Assembly (NCBI GenBank): GCA_032718475.1 | Contig: JAUCBJ010000408.1 | Span: forward strand, 1-55,285 | Source: Nemertoderma westbladi | Lineage: Eukaryota > Xenacoelomorpha > Nemertodermatida > Nemertodermatidae | DNA: 55,285 bases | Direction: 5' to 3' | In this document: positions 31,750-41,230 of the stretch, one piece after another | Numbering within the stretch: the stretch's first letter is position 1 | Layout of the letters: each line of letters starts with the position of its first letter | The notes under the pieces: model-generated | What the model was told of the DNA's origin: nothing | The model's input: the letters and a program-made list of their open reading frames with translations, nothing else | The model's database searches: none | Program-made: the position numbers and the translations under genes

Positions 31750-34700
31750 TTAAGGTGCCCCTTCTAGAAGACAGCACTTACCTACCGCTCTCCTGTAGGT
31801 TTTTCTGTCCTTCGCACCTATCTTTCCACCTATCCGCACTTCTACCGATCGGACTCTTCCGTCCTCGTCGGAGTAGGTGCCTACAACTCTCGCCAACCGC
31901 CACTGGTTGTTGATGATAGTATCATCCGTGACGATTACGAGATCTCCCTCTTTCAACTCCCTGTTTGGCTTCCTCCACTTGCTTCGCTTATGGAGTGTGG
32001 GTAGGTATTCTTCTACCCACCTCCTCCAATACTCTGCGCTAATCGCTTTAGCTACTTTCCAACTTTGGCGGGAGTGTATATCATCTGGGTCTACACCCCG
32101 CATATCGATGGTAGCTGGCCTTTCCATCAGGAAATGGCTAGGCGTCAACACGTCTAATGACTCAGGGTCATCATTCTCCGGGTATAGCGGTCTGCTATTA
32201 ATGATCCCCTCGCACTTCGCAAGTACTGTCCGTAAGACGTCTTCAGTGACCATGTGGGTGTTCATCAGCTTCGTCATTAGACGTTTTGAACTGCCCACGA
32301 GTCTCTCGACGCATCCTAACGTATGTGGTGCATACGGCGTCCTTCTCTCCCACTTCACTTGTCGTCTTCTCATGGCCGCTCTGACTTCTTCTCCCTCCAA
32401 GATGTCTAAGGCCTCTGCCATCTCACTCTCTGCGCCCACAAAATTGGTGCCGTTGTCGCTATATATCACCGCGATCGTCCCACCTTTGCGGTCCCTAAAC
32501 CTTTCTAGGGCGTTAATGAATGCTGATGCGGTTGCATCTTGGGCGAGTTCTATCCCTACCGCCCGCGTATTGTTGCATACGAAGATAATACCGTAGCGTT
32601 TCTCCGTGTGTCGCATCACCTTGATCTTTATCGGCCCGAACATGTCCACACCGCAATGCGTAAATGGCGGGTCGTGCTGTCTTACCCTACTCGCCGGTAG
32701 TGGCGCCATCTCCTGTACGGCTCGTTCCTTCTTCGCTCGTCGGCAGGTCTGGCACTGCCCCACTACCGCTTTAACCTTCTTCCTTAGTTGTTTGACCCAA
32801 TAGGTCCTCCTTATCTCTGTGAGGGTTCGGTTGGTGCCCCCATGCAGTATCGATTTGTGGGAGTCCCATATGATCTGGTGGACTATAGGCGATCCTGTGG
32901 GAATGATGATGGGTTTCGGTGGCACGACTATACTGTTGTTATATCCCACCCTAGAATTCATTACTAGAATCCCATCCTCGTTGAGTTGTGGCGACAGCGT
33001 GATCAACTCGCTATCCCGTCGGAGGTGCTGTTGGTTACTGACGCGTTCCACCTCGTCGCCGTAGTTCTTGCGTTGTTCATAGCGGATCACTGCCTTGGCC
33101 GCTCCTTCCAGATCTATGGTTATCCTGGTCTTCTTGTCCTTGCCGACTCCCGCAAGGAAATTCCCAAAGGCTCTCCAGTACGCCACTAGTTTCTTGGTCT
33201 TATACCAACTGGAACTGTAGCTGAGGAGTCTATCCGTCGGGTTGTCGCACAGTTCCCTTCCTGGTTGCACGTCCCTAATCTCCCTCACCATCTGGGAGTA
33301 TATCTCTTCTCCCTCTGAATCTCCCTCTCCTTCTGATATTGGTTCCGAGCCCGGGTCCACCTTCCTCATCGGCGGCCAGGCCCCTCTATCGCTCAGAAAT
33401 TGTGGCCCATGCTGCCACAATACTTCCTTCTTCAGGAAAGTGTGGCGTTCCACGCCCCTCGACAGCAAGTCCGCTGGGTTCTCATCTGTTGGGCAGTAGT
33501 GCCACCTTTCCAGTTCTGTGCTCGCCCTTATTTCGTCCACTCTATTCGCGACGAATATCGGGTATCTCGTCTTTTCGTTGTGTAGCCAACCAAGCACTAC
33601 CATGGAGTCCGTCCAGTAGTGTGTCTCCACTATGTTGGGAATTGTATCCACTAGGTAGGCTGTGGCTCTAACTCCTAGTCTCGCAGCTGTCAATTCTAAC
33701 TTGGGAACAGATGCTGAATCTGGCGGCGTTGACTTAGCTTTGCTAAAGGCTAGTCTGGGCTTGTGAGGCCCCTCTCGTTGTACTAAATAGAGTGCCGCTC
33801 CGTATGCCTCTAACGACGCGTCGGAGAACATATGTAGGTCCAGATTCGTCATGTTCCCGTCCGGGAAATACACTCGCGGCATGTTGTATGTTCCCATCCT
33901 CTCCAAGTCTCCTGTCCATTTGCTCCACTGTTTCTTGATGTCTTCTGGTACCTCTACATCCCACTCATCCTTCAACTTATATACTCTCTTGAGTATCTGT
34001 TTCCCCGTGACTAGTAATGGGGATGCTAGGCCTAGGGGATCGTATATCCTTGCTATATACGATACATAACCCCTCTTCGTATGGGTATCTGCGCCCTCTT
34101 GGCTTAGCTGATACTTCAGTTCGTCTGTTCTTCTATCCCACACGATTCCCAACGCCTTCTGCTGGGATTCCGTTCTCTTAATCGCCATGTCCTGTCCTTT
34201 GGCTGTTGTAGGGTTGTCCATGGTCGATTCTGGTTTCTTGTCTTCTATTTCCCTGATAAATTCTTCTGAACTGGATTGGAATTTGGTCAGGTTGAAGCCG
34301 GATCCTTTCAGGATGTCGCGAACCTCGCGCCCTGTTTCCAGTATCTCCTCAACCGTATTTCCAGACTCCATGCCGTCGTCTACGTAGAAACCGCGTCGGA
34401 TCATATCGACGGCCCTACTGCTGTATCTATCTTCCTTCCCCTTTACCGTGTCTCTCACTGCCATAGTCGTCGTAAATGAGGACGACTTGGCCCCCATATT
34501 TTGTACTACCATCTTATACACTGGTATTACCGGCGGTTCTTCTTCGCCGTTATACCATAAGAAGCGTTGACTATCGCTATCTTCCTCTGTTACTCGGACT
34601 TGGTTGAACATGCCTTCTATGTCACACGTGAAGGCGTGTTTCCCATTCCGAAACCTAAGTAACACCTCTATGCCCGAATTGTAAATATTTGGGCCTTCCA

Positions 34701-37700
34701 ACAGGTAATCGTTTAAGCATTTTCCGTCGGTCTTTGCCGATGCATCGACTACCATCCTCAGTTTACCTTTCTTTGGGTCTAATGCTACGTGGAGTGGCAG
34801 GTAGTATGTCCTGTCCGTATTCGGCTCGTCGACCAGTAACTCCACGGCCCATCCTTTCTCGACGTACTTCTTAATGGTTTTGTGAATGTACTCGTTCTTC
34901 TCGGGGCTCCGTTGTAGTGTTTGTTTCAGCTTGCGGAGTCTCGTGAGTACCATCCCTCTATTATCGGGTAGCGGTATCTTCGGTAGTTTCCATACCATTC
35001 CTATTGTATACCGCCCCTCATCACACGTCATCGATTCCTCCACACTTTGTAGAGCCTGCTTGTCTTCTACCGAGGTCCCGACCCCGTTCTCTTTCAGTCC
35101 CTCGAAGTCCTGTCTGAGCAGTCTTTTAAGCTGCTCCTCTGCTCCCTCGTCACCCATTTCCTGCATTGTTCCCGCGAACATGCATCCTGATGTCTCCGAC
35201 ATCCTGAATGGTATCTTGCTCTTAATTGGACCACTCAGCGTCCACCCGAATGGCGTTAATATGGCCACCGGGTCGCTCTGCTTGTCTTCGCCGAAGACCG
35301 TTTGCATTCTCTCGTGGGCCGTTGGGCAGTCCATGCCTACTATGATGGATACCTTCCTAACGTCCACGTCTGGGATTGAGAAGTCAATGTTGTCCAGGAA
35401 TTTGTATTGCTCGACCTCGATGTTGGTTGGCCGCCTGGCATTGATGTTAATTGACTCTATTACTTGGATGGGGTCGATGGTTGCCCCATAATCGCATCCT
35501 GGTGCCACTGCTGCAATTGCGCACCGTCCTGTCCTCATCTCTAGGATCTCGTCTTTGCTAGAGATGGTTGTCACCGCCATCCTGCTTGGCCTCGTTCTCA
35601 ACCCTATTTCTTCGGCTACCCATTCCTCAACTAATGTGAAGGCAGCTCCACTATCAACCAGCATTAGTGTTGTTACTGATCGATTGCCTTCCCCGATCAC
35701 TCGTACTGGTACTACTCCAAGTAGCACTGTTCCTCTCTTCTTCGCCCCTACTGTGCTCGTTGCCATCGTCTGGCCTCTCCTTTGGCCAAACTTGACCGGT
35801 TTCTCTTGGCATTCCCTGGCCTTGTGTCCACTCTTCACACATCGCGAGCAGATTTTATTGCTCGACGCGTAATCTATCTGGTCTTGCCTCGGTAGTGCCT
35901 GCCAGTACCTGCAGTTCATGGTTTTATGAAGCGCATTTGCGTGTAACTGGCATTTGCTCTTTGGGTCATAGCCCTCTTTATACAATGCATTGCGTATCGC
36001 AGTTATATTCGTACCAAAGTCCCTACTATTCTTATTGACTGGGTTTGACCTACTGGACGTACTGGGGTTATGTTTATTCATGTTGTTATTGTTCCCCTGT
36101 CCGTCCCTTGATGTTGTCTTATCTTCGTTTGTCTGTGGACTTGCAGTCCCCTGCGTCGCTGCGTATGGCAATGATTGTCTGAGCCTCGGCAATGCGTTTG
36201 ATGTATTGTGCTCTGGTTTGGGCCTGTAATGATCTGTCTTTGGTCCCTTTCCCAGGCTATCTTCACTATAGACTGGGTCCGTTATTAGTTCAGCCTCGTA
36301 ATTTAAGAAGTTTGACATTTCTTCTAAACCTGGTTCCGCACCCTTCTTGTCTCGGGTGGAGAAAGCGACCTTCCTCCATTTGTTGCGCAGCCAGCTCGGT
36401 AGTGCCTGCGCTATCGTGGTGATGTTATTGGACGCGTTGAGTTCGTATGGCGCGTCTAACGTCTTCAGCACGATCAGCGCCTTCTCGACTTTGTTAGCAA
36501 ACGTCTTAATGCTAACGGGATTATCCTGTAGGCCACCCGATGTTATGCCTCTCAGCGTTTGCCTGATGATCTTGGCCGGGTGCCCGTATTCCCTATCCAG
36601 TGCCCGCCATGCTGTCGTGAAGCCGCCCTCTATCCCTTGGTATTGCCTCACGATATCGTATGCTGGGCCTCCCGTGTACACTTGTAGATACTTTAGGCAC
36701 TCCGCCTGCGTCAAGTTTTTTGTTAGTATTTCGTTACTATACATTCGCCGAAACTGCAAGTATTCTTCCGGCCTGCTCCCATCGAATTTGAACGGTTCCA
36801 CGGGTGGTAATTCGATCCTCGTTTTCAACGCATCGATCAACGTGGCCATCCCCATTGCCTGCGCTTCTAATGGATTCGACGGATGCTGTATAGTTTCCCC
36901 TGTCTGGTGCGGTTCGTCCGTCCTATTTCTTGATCTTCTCTGACTCGGATATGTCATCGGGGGTAGCGGCCCCCTCCATATGTCTGTATCACACGACCTG
37001 TTTTCGTCCAAGGGTTTCATTGTTCTTGCTACCATCGGGGTATATTGTTGATATTGTGATGGGGGAATGTCACCCTGTCCCCCCCCCACCTGTATGTCTG
37101 GTACTGGGGTTGATGTTAATACGTTGGGGCCCATGCACCTATCCGCAATAATTCCCCCCTCCCCTGGGTATATGTTATGTCCCTGCATGCTGTAGTCATA
37201 CTGCTGTGCCGGTACCGGTATAGGCCTATCAGCTTCTGGCCTACTCGCCGGTATGTATTCCGCGACTTCCGGGTTTAATCCCGTTGTCCGCGCTATCCTA
37301 TCGCCTACATTGCCTCTCTCAGTATGGCCTACGGTATGTGCAGTAAGACCTACAGTATGCCCTACAGTCTGCATGCGTTGCTCGGGATCGAAGTTTATTC
37401 TTCTCGAATAATCCTCCCCGCGGCTACCGTATTCTCGATCGGTAGGTATATTCCGTCGGAAAGTTTGTCTTCGACCCCCCTCTCCACTGTTTTCATCTTC
37501 GTACCGGTACATCGCGTACCCCTCTCTCGGCGTGTAATGCGTCTCACCGGATCGCATCCCTCCGGGGCGACGGCAATCTCCCGGAGTCCGACCCCACTGA
37601 CTCTCCGTTCTCATCTCGACTACCGACGGCTCGCTGTCCGTCCTCGCTCTTCTATTGTTTGCGGCGATATTTCTACTACTCTCTTCCTCTCTTCTCCTAT

Positions 37701-38079
37701 CAGTGGAATATTCCCGCTCACGAGATCTCTCGTCGACCTCCCGGTTAAACCCCACTGTTCTTCTTTCCTCCTCTGATCGGGCTCGACGCTCCGTCTGCCC
37801 TCCCGCGACGTCAACCTGTCTTTCTCTGCTCGATCGCACGTCGCTGGGGATACTCGCAATCCCCCTATTACTTTCCGTCGCCGGTTGTTGCGGTTTACCT
37901 TGTTCGGTCCTCGCATTGTCCGCTGACGGCTGTGGGACACTCTCTGCCCCCCCCCCCCCTCTCGCCGCTAACTTTCTGTTGTGGGGTGCTCGTAGTCCCC
38001 CCCCACTCGCTACATCTAACTTCGCTACCTCTCGCCCCGCTACTATATATCTCTCTAGTCGACACATCAACCCTACCAC
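31750..38079 (-). CDS. BEL/Pao gag-pol polyprotein
   Basis: 2109 residues. The N-terminal about 400 are low-complexity Arg/Glu-rich. About 410-600 is the Pao-type gag region (DUF1759-like). Zinc knuckle CSRCVKSGHKAREC near 743. Retropepsin active site LVDSGAAFT near 806. RT from about 1040: FTCDIEGMFNQ (first catalytic Asp) near 1150 and YVDDG near 1231. RNase H begins MFSDAS near 1416 and includes YWTDS and ENPADLLSRG. Integrase: an HHCC-like stretch, then CGVDMFGP (D), YSDNGTNF (D) and GCVERLVG (E) near 1806, 1874 and 1923. A DUF5641-like C-terminal domain ends the protein. No internal stop, so it is probably functional. The annotated start Met is in the middle of a longer coding region: the Asn-rich ORF overlaps in another frame and would join at the G13 run. 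Confidence 0.92.
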   Translation of the reverse strand: MVGLMCRLERYIVAGREVAKLDVASGGGLRAPHNRKLAARGGGGAESVPQPSADNARTEQGKPQQPATESNRGIASIPSDVRSSRERQVDVAGGQTERRARSEEERRTVGFNREVDERSREREYSTDRRREEESSRNIAANNRRARTDSEPSVVEMRTESQWGRTPGDCRRPGGMRSGETHYTPREGYAMYRYEDENSGEGGRRQTFRRNIPTDREYGSRGEDYSRRINFDPEQRMQTVGHTVGLTAHTVGHTERGNVGDRIARTTGLNPEVAEYIPASRPEADRPIPVPAQQYDYSMQGHNIYPGEGGIIADRCMGPNVLTSTPVPDIQVGGGQGDIPPSQYQQYTPMVARTMKPLDENRSCDTDIWRGPLPPMTYPSQRRSRNRTDEPHQTGETIQHPSNPLEAQAMGMATLIDALKTRIELPPVEPFKFDGSRPEEYLQFRRMYSNEILTKNLTQAECLKYLQVYTGGPAYDIVRQYQGIEGGFTTAWRALDREYGHPAKIIRQTLRGITSGGLQDNPVSIKTFANKVEKALIVLKTLDAPYELNASNNITTIAQALPSWLRNKWRKVAFSTRDKKGAEPGLEEMSNFLNYEAELITDPVYSEDSLGKGPKTDHYRPKPEHNTSNALPRLRQSLPYAATQGTASPQTNEDKTTSRDGQGNNNNMNKHNPSTSSRSNPVNKNSRDFGTNITAIRNALYKEGYDPKSKCQLHANALHKTMNCRYWQALPRQDQIDYASSNKICSRCVKSGHKARECQEKPVKFGQRRGQTMATSTVGAKKRGTVLLGVVPVRVIGEGNRSVTTLMLVDSGAAFTLVEEWVAEEIGLRTRPSRMAVTTISSKDEILEMRTGRCAIAAVAPGCDYGATIDPIQVIESININARRPTNIEVEQYKFLDNIDFSIPDVDVRKVSIIVGMDCPTAHERMQTVFGEDKQSDPVAILTPFGWTLSGPIKSKIPFRMSETSGCMFAGTMQEMGDEGAEEQLKRLLRQDFEGLKENGVGTSVEDKQALQSVEESMTCDEGRYTIGMVWKLPKIPLPDNRGMVLTRLRKLKQTLQRSPEKNEYIHKTIKKYVEKGWAVELLVDEPNTDRTYYLPLHVALDPKKGKLRMVVDASAKTDGKCLNDYLLEGPNIYNSGIEVLLRFRNGKHAFTCDIEGMFNQVRVTEEDSDSQRFLWYNGEEEPPVIPVYKMVVQNMGAKSSSFTTTMAVRDTVKGKEDRYSSRAVDMIRRGFYVDDGMESGNTVEEILETGREVRDILKGSGFNLTKFQSSSEEFIREIEDKKPESTMDNPTTAKGQDMAIKRTESQQKALGIVWDRRTDELKYQLSQEGADTHTKRGYVSYIARIYDPLGLASPLLVTGKQILKRVYKLKDEWDVEVPEDIKKQWSKWTGDLERMGTYNMPRVYFPDGNMTNLDLHMFSDASLEAYGAALYLVQREGPHKPRLAFSKAKSTPPDSASVPKLELTAARLGVRATAYLVDTIPNIVETHYWTDSMVVLGWLHNEKTRYPIFVANRVDEIRASTELERWHYCPTDENPADLLSRGVERHTFLKKEVLWQHGPQFLSDRGAWPPMRKVDPGSEPISEGEGDSEGEEIYSQMVREIRDVQPGRELCDNPTDRLLSYSSSWYKTKKLVAYWRAFGNFLAGVGKDKKTRITIDLEGAAKAVIRYEQRKNYGDEVERVSNQQHLRRDSELITLSPQLNEDGILVMNSRVGYNNSIVVPPKPIIIPTGSPIVHQIIWDSHKSILHGGTNRTLTEIRRTYWVKQLRKKVKAVVGQCQTCRRAKKERAVQEMAPLPASRVRQHDPPFTHCGVDMFGPIKIKVMRHTEKRYGIIFVCNNTRAVGIELAQDATASAFINALERFRDRKGGTIAVIYSDNGTNFVGAESEMAEALDILEGEEVRAAMRRRQVKWERRTPYAPHTLGCVERLVGSSKRLMTKLMNTHMVTEDVLRTVLAKCEGIINSRPLYPENDDPESLDVLTPSHFLMERPATIDMRGVDPDDIHSRQSWKVAKAISAEYWRRWVEEYLPTLHKRSKWRKPNRELKEGDLVIVTDDTIINNQWRLARVVGTYSDEDGRVRSVEVRIGGKIGAKDRKTYRRAVGKCCLLEGAP

Positions 38080-38590
38080 AGTCGGGTCTATTCACCCCCG
38101 CCTCTCCCTCTGCTATTGCGTGGCCTTCCAGGCCCTCTGCTCCCTCTCTACCAACTACGTGGCCTACCAGGCCCTCTGCTCCCTGTCTACTAACTACGTG
38201 GCCTACCAGGCCCTCTGCTCCCTGTCTACTAACTACGCGGCCTACCAGGCCCTCTGCTCCCTGTCTACTAACTACGTGGCCCGACGTGTTTACATTAATA
38301 GCACCTATATTGGAAACGGAATTAATTTGCTCATTTGAAACAAAATCATTTATATTATTCTGCGCGACTACGTTATCTGAATTATTTTGTAAATTCGGGC
38401 TAAGATCATTATTTGAATTATTCGAATTATTCTGTGTAATTGCGTTATTTAAGTTATTTTGTAGGTCCGAATTCGAGTTATTATTTTGATTATTTGAATT
38501 ATTTTGCGTAACTACATCAATATTAGGATTATTTTCTACATTAACACTGGGATTGTTCTGATTTAAATTTAAATTACTACCACCAGGCAA
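37895..38590 (-). CDS. BEL/Pao Asn-rich ORF with 13-residue repeats
   Basis: 231 residues. The first half is almost all Asn, Gln and Ser (repeats of QNNSNN), likely disordered or prion-like. The middle has four copies of VVSRQGAEGLVGH-type units (39-bp DNA repeats). It overlaps gag-pol (38079 downwards) in another frame. The frames meet at the 13-base G run (C run on plus, 37947-37959): one base fewer would carry this ORF into gag. The upstream ORF2 ends at a 9-base G run (38676-38684) that likewise would join it with one base fewer. Confidence 0.6.
   Translation of the reverse strand: MPGGSNLNLNQNNPSVNVENNPNIDVVTQNNSNNQNNNSNSDLQNNLNNAITQNNSNNSNNDLSPNLQNNSDNVVAQNNINDFVSNEQINSVSNIGAINVNTSGHVVSRQGAEGLVGRVVSRQGAEGLVGHVVSRQGAEGLVGHVVGREGAEGLEGHAIAEGEAGVNRPDCGRVDVSTREIYSSGARGSEVRCSEWGGTTSTPQQKVSGERGGGGRECPTAVSGQCEDRTR
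38118..38282. repeat. 39-bp tandem repeats in the Asn-rich ORF
   Basis: About four copies of a unit containing GTGGCCTACCAGGCCCTCTG and CTCCCTGTCTACTAACTAC. The length is a multiple of three, so the frame is kept. Confidence 0.85.
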
Positions 38591-38672
38591 AGTATTTCCT
38601 GTAATAAAGGTTTGATTAGCGTTATCCCATACGGTACTATTAATATCAACAACGTCTACTGTACCATTATTA

Positions 38673-39692
38673 TTACCCCCCCCCGCCCGTACGGTCGCAC
38701 CAGTTTTGGGTCTGTCGTGCGGTCCCTGTCAGTGGAGTATTAATAAATACATCTACGGCCCTCGGCTCCTCAAAAATACTCGAGCCGGCCCCAGTTTCAG
38801 ACGGCGGTCCCACTCGCACGTATTCCAACTCGTGCGCCCCTCTAATTATATTTCCCGCATACTCACTCTGCCGTTTCTCTAATTCCTTGCGCTCCTTTTC
38901 ACTCTCTGCCACTATCCCCTCACGCTCCTGGGTGTCCTTGATGGCCGAGTCTGCGGCACTCTTAATGCTCTCCCTTCGTCTCGCCCCACGCTCTTTGCGT
39001 TCCTTTTCCTTTCTCGTCTCATATTCCATGCGTTCCGCCTCACGCTCCTTGCGTTCCTTTTCTTTTCTCGCCTCACGCTCCTTGCGTTCCCTTTCCTCTC
39101 TCGCCTCACGCTCCTTGCGTTCCCTTTCCTCTCTCGCCTCACGCTCCTTGCGTTCCTTTTCCATTCCCGCCTCACGCTCCTTGCGTTCCTTTTCCATTCC
39201 CGCCTCACGCTCCTTGCGTTCCGCCTCACGCTCCTTGCGTTCCTTTTCCTCTCTCGCTTCACGCTCCCTACACTCCCTTTCCTCTATCTCATCATACTCC
39301 CTTAGGCTTTTCAAAGCCCTTTCGGCCCTTTCTCCGGTTTCTCTAAGCAATACCGTTTCCCTCTCTAACCGCACTCTTCCCTCCTCTAGCCGTTCCTTCA
39401 TTTCTCTCTGACCTTGCTCTGCCATGCTGAGACGGTATGCGGCTCCTATTTTTCTCACCGCTCTTTCTTTCGCGGAGGATGTAGCAGACTTATCGGTTAC
39501 GACGGACTTCCCCCGCCTTCCCGACCTACTAACTTTCTCCCCCTTCCCGGAGCTTTCTCCAACCGACGAGGCCGAACCCTCGGTGTTAACCTCGGATTCG
39601 CCCTCTTCAGGTCCCTTCCAACCCACTGGTTTCACTCCCCGGGCATCGACCAAGTATGGCCCTATGTACACTGGGGCTATGCTAGGTTCCAT
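38673..39692 (-). CDS. BEL/Pao ORF2: charged coiled-coil protein with EREAREERERK repeats
   Basis: 339 residues. The first about 70 are Ser/Gly/Glu-rich. From about 95 to 285 there is a long continuous helix of Glu, Arg and Lys, with about eight copies of an 11-15 residue unit such as EREAREERERK (DNA repeats 39020-39270); this predicts a single alpha helix or coiled coil. It ends RTGGGG at a 9-base G run directly before TAA. In the same frame as ORF1, separated by one TAA (39756-39758) with an open frame in between. Coiled coils occur in Gag-like ORF1 proteins of many retroelements, where they drive oligomerisation; that role here is inference. Confidence 0.65.
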   Translation of the reverse strand: MEPSIAPVYIGPYLVDARGVKPVGWKGPEEGESEVNTEGSASSVGESSGKGEKVSRSGRRGKSVVTDKSATSSAKERAVRKIGAAYRLSMAEQGQREMKERLEEGRVRLERETVLLRETGERAERALKSLREYDEIEERECREREAREEKERKEREAERKEREAGMEKERKEREAGMEKERKEREAREERERKEREAREERERKEREARKEKERKEREAERMEYETRKEKERKERGARRRESIKSAADSAIKDTQEREGIVAESEKERKELEKRQSEYAGNIIRGAHELEYVRVGPPSETGAGSSIFEEPRAVDVFINTPLTGTARQTQNWCDRTGGGG

Positions 39693-39755
39693 ACTCCCAC
39701 ACTCCCATAGTTCAAACAGTTCGCCGGCTATCCTTTCTGCTCTCTCCCCGGCCAG

Positions 39756-40364
39756 TTATCTCTGCCCAAAACGTATTAGGTAATTTAAGTGTTTATCCGA
39801 CTCACCTAGTCGCTTTCTCAGTCTCACCTCGTCTACCTTCGCCCCTTTCTTCTTGGCGTCGTTTATCAGCTTCCGGGTCGCGTTGTAGGCCCGTCGAAGT
39901 CGCTCAGAAACCCCGACGTCCTCGTCGCCGACCTCTCCTCCGTCCCTCCGGGTCCGACGTCGTACCGGCGGCTCCACCGTCGCCGTTCCGGTGGGCCGTC
40001 CGTCGCCCTCGGCCTGTAGCTGGCCGGCGACATCGGTACCGATCTCTCTTCCGTCTCTTCGTGTCCGGCGTCGCACCGTCGGCCCCACCGGTTCGGTGGG
40101 CCGCTCGTCGCCCTCGGCCGGTAGCTGGCCGGCGACATCGGCGCGCCGTCCTCCGTCCCGTGTCGACTCATCTCCTTCTCCCTCCGTCTCGCTCTCTTTC
40201 TCTCTTGGCTCGACTTCGGGTTCCAGGCCCTCCTCGTCCTGTGCTTCCGGTTCGCCCGTTATCGATGGCTCCGGCGTCGTGGGCCTGTATCGTTTGGTCG
40301 CGGCCTCGCGGATCGTTAGGTCTTCGTCCGGGGTCCGCGGTGGCGTCTCGCCCGACTCACTCAT
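39756..40364 (-). CDS. BEL/Pao ORF1: acidic/Arg-rich low-complexity protein
   Basis: 202 residues, no known family. The acidic N-terminus is rich in Pro, Glu and Thr. The middle holds two tandem copies of about 38 residues, each with DVAGQL.AEGD.RPT and VRRRTRRDG. The C-terminus (about 150-202) is a basic helical segment (RKLINDAKKKGAKVDEVRLR). First ATG after the 5' LTR (116 bp downstream). Ends with TAA followed by CTG, then 21 in-frame sense codons to the ORF2 ATG. Confidence 0.6.
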   Translation of the reverse strand: MSESGETPPRTPDEDLTIREAATKRYRPTTPEPSITGEPEAQDEEGLEPEVEPREKESETEGEGDESTRDGGRRADVAGQLPAEGDERPTEPVGPTVRRRTRRDGREIGTDVAGQLQAEGDGRPTGTATVEPPVRRRTRRDGGEVGDEDVGVSERLRRAYNATRKLINDAKKKGAKVDEVRLRKRLGESDKHLNYLIRFGQR

Positions 40365-40480
40365 TTCGTCTGGTTGCTGATGGTTCGGCTAGCTAGGGTG
40401 GAGTTCTTTGTGTTTAACTGGGGCGGCAGCTCGTCTTTAGTTACTGAGTTTAGCTGGGGAAGCAACACCGATTTAGTTAC
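40365..40480 (-). other. BEL/Pao 5' leader
   Basis: 116 bp between the 5' LTR and the first ATG. I do not see a standard TGG-starting primer-binding site next to the LTR, so the primer tRNA is not assigned. Confidence 0.55.
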
Positions 40481-41018
40481 TGTGACGGGATCCAGGAGGG
40501 ATCCCGATTTATCCGGTGTGGTATTTAGTCCACGCGTCCCCGCCGTGTATAAGAGTGAAATAAAGATAACTGAGTTCTGAAGTTCGGTGTATAATAAGAG
40601 GTTATAAGATATAGATATATTGTGAATGTGTACAAGGCGGGATACGGTAACTAAAGTCCCGTGATCCCCTAACTAAACTAATTGGCTGTACCCTACGCTA
40701 GCACTGCTGCACTGAGATAACTGAATCACTGATTAATAGGTTATTGGTTATATTGCACGGTGGCCTTACTGCTACTCAATCGATGCCATTCCCCCCTCTG
40801 ATTGGTTAATACCCTTGTTGGCGCCCCGTGGAGTATTCCCGTTCACTCCACCTGTTCTCTCTGGGTTAGGGGTTTGGCCCCTGACCCTCCATTGTGTGCT
40901 TCCTTCCCACTCTCATTGGGATTGGCACGAGTTGGTTAATTGCCCAATCTCGTGGCTCCCAATATTGCTTATCGGCTAATAACTTTATGGGGTGTTGGCG
41001 GGATTGAATAAGCTAACA
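40481..41018 (-). repeat. 5' LTR of the BEL/Pao element
   Basis: Read on minus it starts TGTTAGC (41018) and ends GTCACA (40481). The ends TG...CA are standard. It contains the element's promoter by family rule; no core motif is assigned. No canonical TGG primer-binding site directly follows (40480 downwards reads GTAACTAAATCGG). Confidence 0.9.
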
Positions 41019-41230
41019 GATAACAATCGTAAAGCATCTTTCTTATCTAATACATATTTCAAATCATCTTCCAACTGAGGGATATTCAGTGGTGTTGAAG
41101 GTTGTTTATCGATAAGGTGTGACGCACGAAGTATGTTGAGATTCATGAAATCGTCTGTTGGATCATCTATAAATAAGTAGCTGTTTTCCTTTGATAGTTT
41201 ACTTTTAACTATGTCAGATACTCGCTTCAT
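41019..41230 (-). pseudogene. DIRS-like polyprotein, N-terminal part split off by the BEL/Pao insertion
   Basis: Begins ATG 41230 (MKRVSDIVKSKL...) and is open up to the LTR at 41018. Taking out the BEL/Pao element with one GATAA copy leaves the frame open into the DIRS segment at 26796 and downwards, which is the direct proof of insertion into coding DNA. The sequence matches the usual N-terminal region before the RT in DIRS elements. Confidence 0.75.

Larger units (their letters stand above)
26797..41018 (-). mobile_element. Near-intact 14.2-kb BEL/Pao LTR retrotransposon with accessory ORFs
   Basis: Two 538-bp LTRs (26797-27334 and 40481-41018) differ at one base by my comparison (T 26954 versus C 40638), and a GATAA duplication flanks them, so insertion is recent. 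On minus the order is: 5' LTR, leader, ORF1 (40364-39756), coiled-coil ORF2 (39692-38673), Asn-rich ORF (38590-37895), gag-pol (38079-31750), a tandem-repeat spacer, exonuclease-like ORF (30588-28951), zinc-knuckle ORF (28941-28045), polypurine tract, 3' LTR. Pol domain order (protease, RT, RNase H, integrase) and the Pao-type gag place it in BEL/Pao. It is clearly more GC-rich than the host DNA around it. It is inserted in a DIRS-like element. The usual BEL/Pao length is far shorter; the excess is accessory ORFs. Confidence 0.93.

Noticed and set aside
28432-38489. Long plus-strand ORFs inside the BEL/Pao element (for example 31877-32596, 34886-35491, 37655-38338)
   Set aside because: They are antisense shadows of GC-rich coding ORFs, with low-complexity Ser/Leu/Pro composition and no domains.
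40462-40480. A primer-binding site next to the 5' LTR
   Set aside because: The sequence does not begin with TGG and I cannot match it to a tRNA 3' end with confidence.
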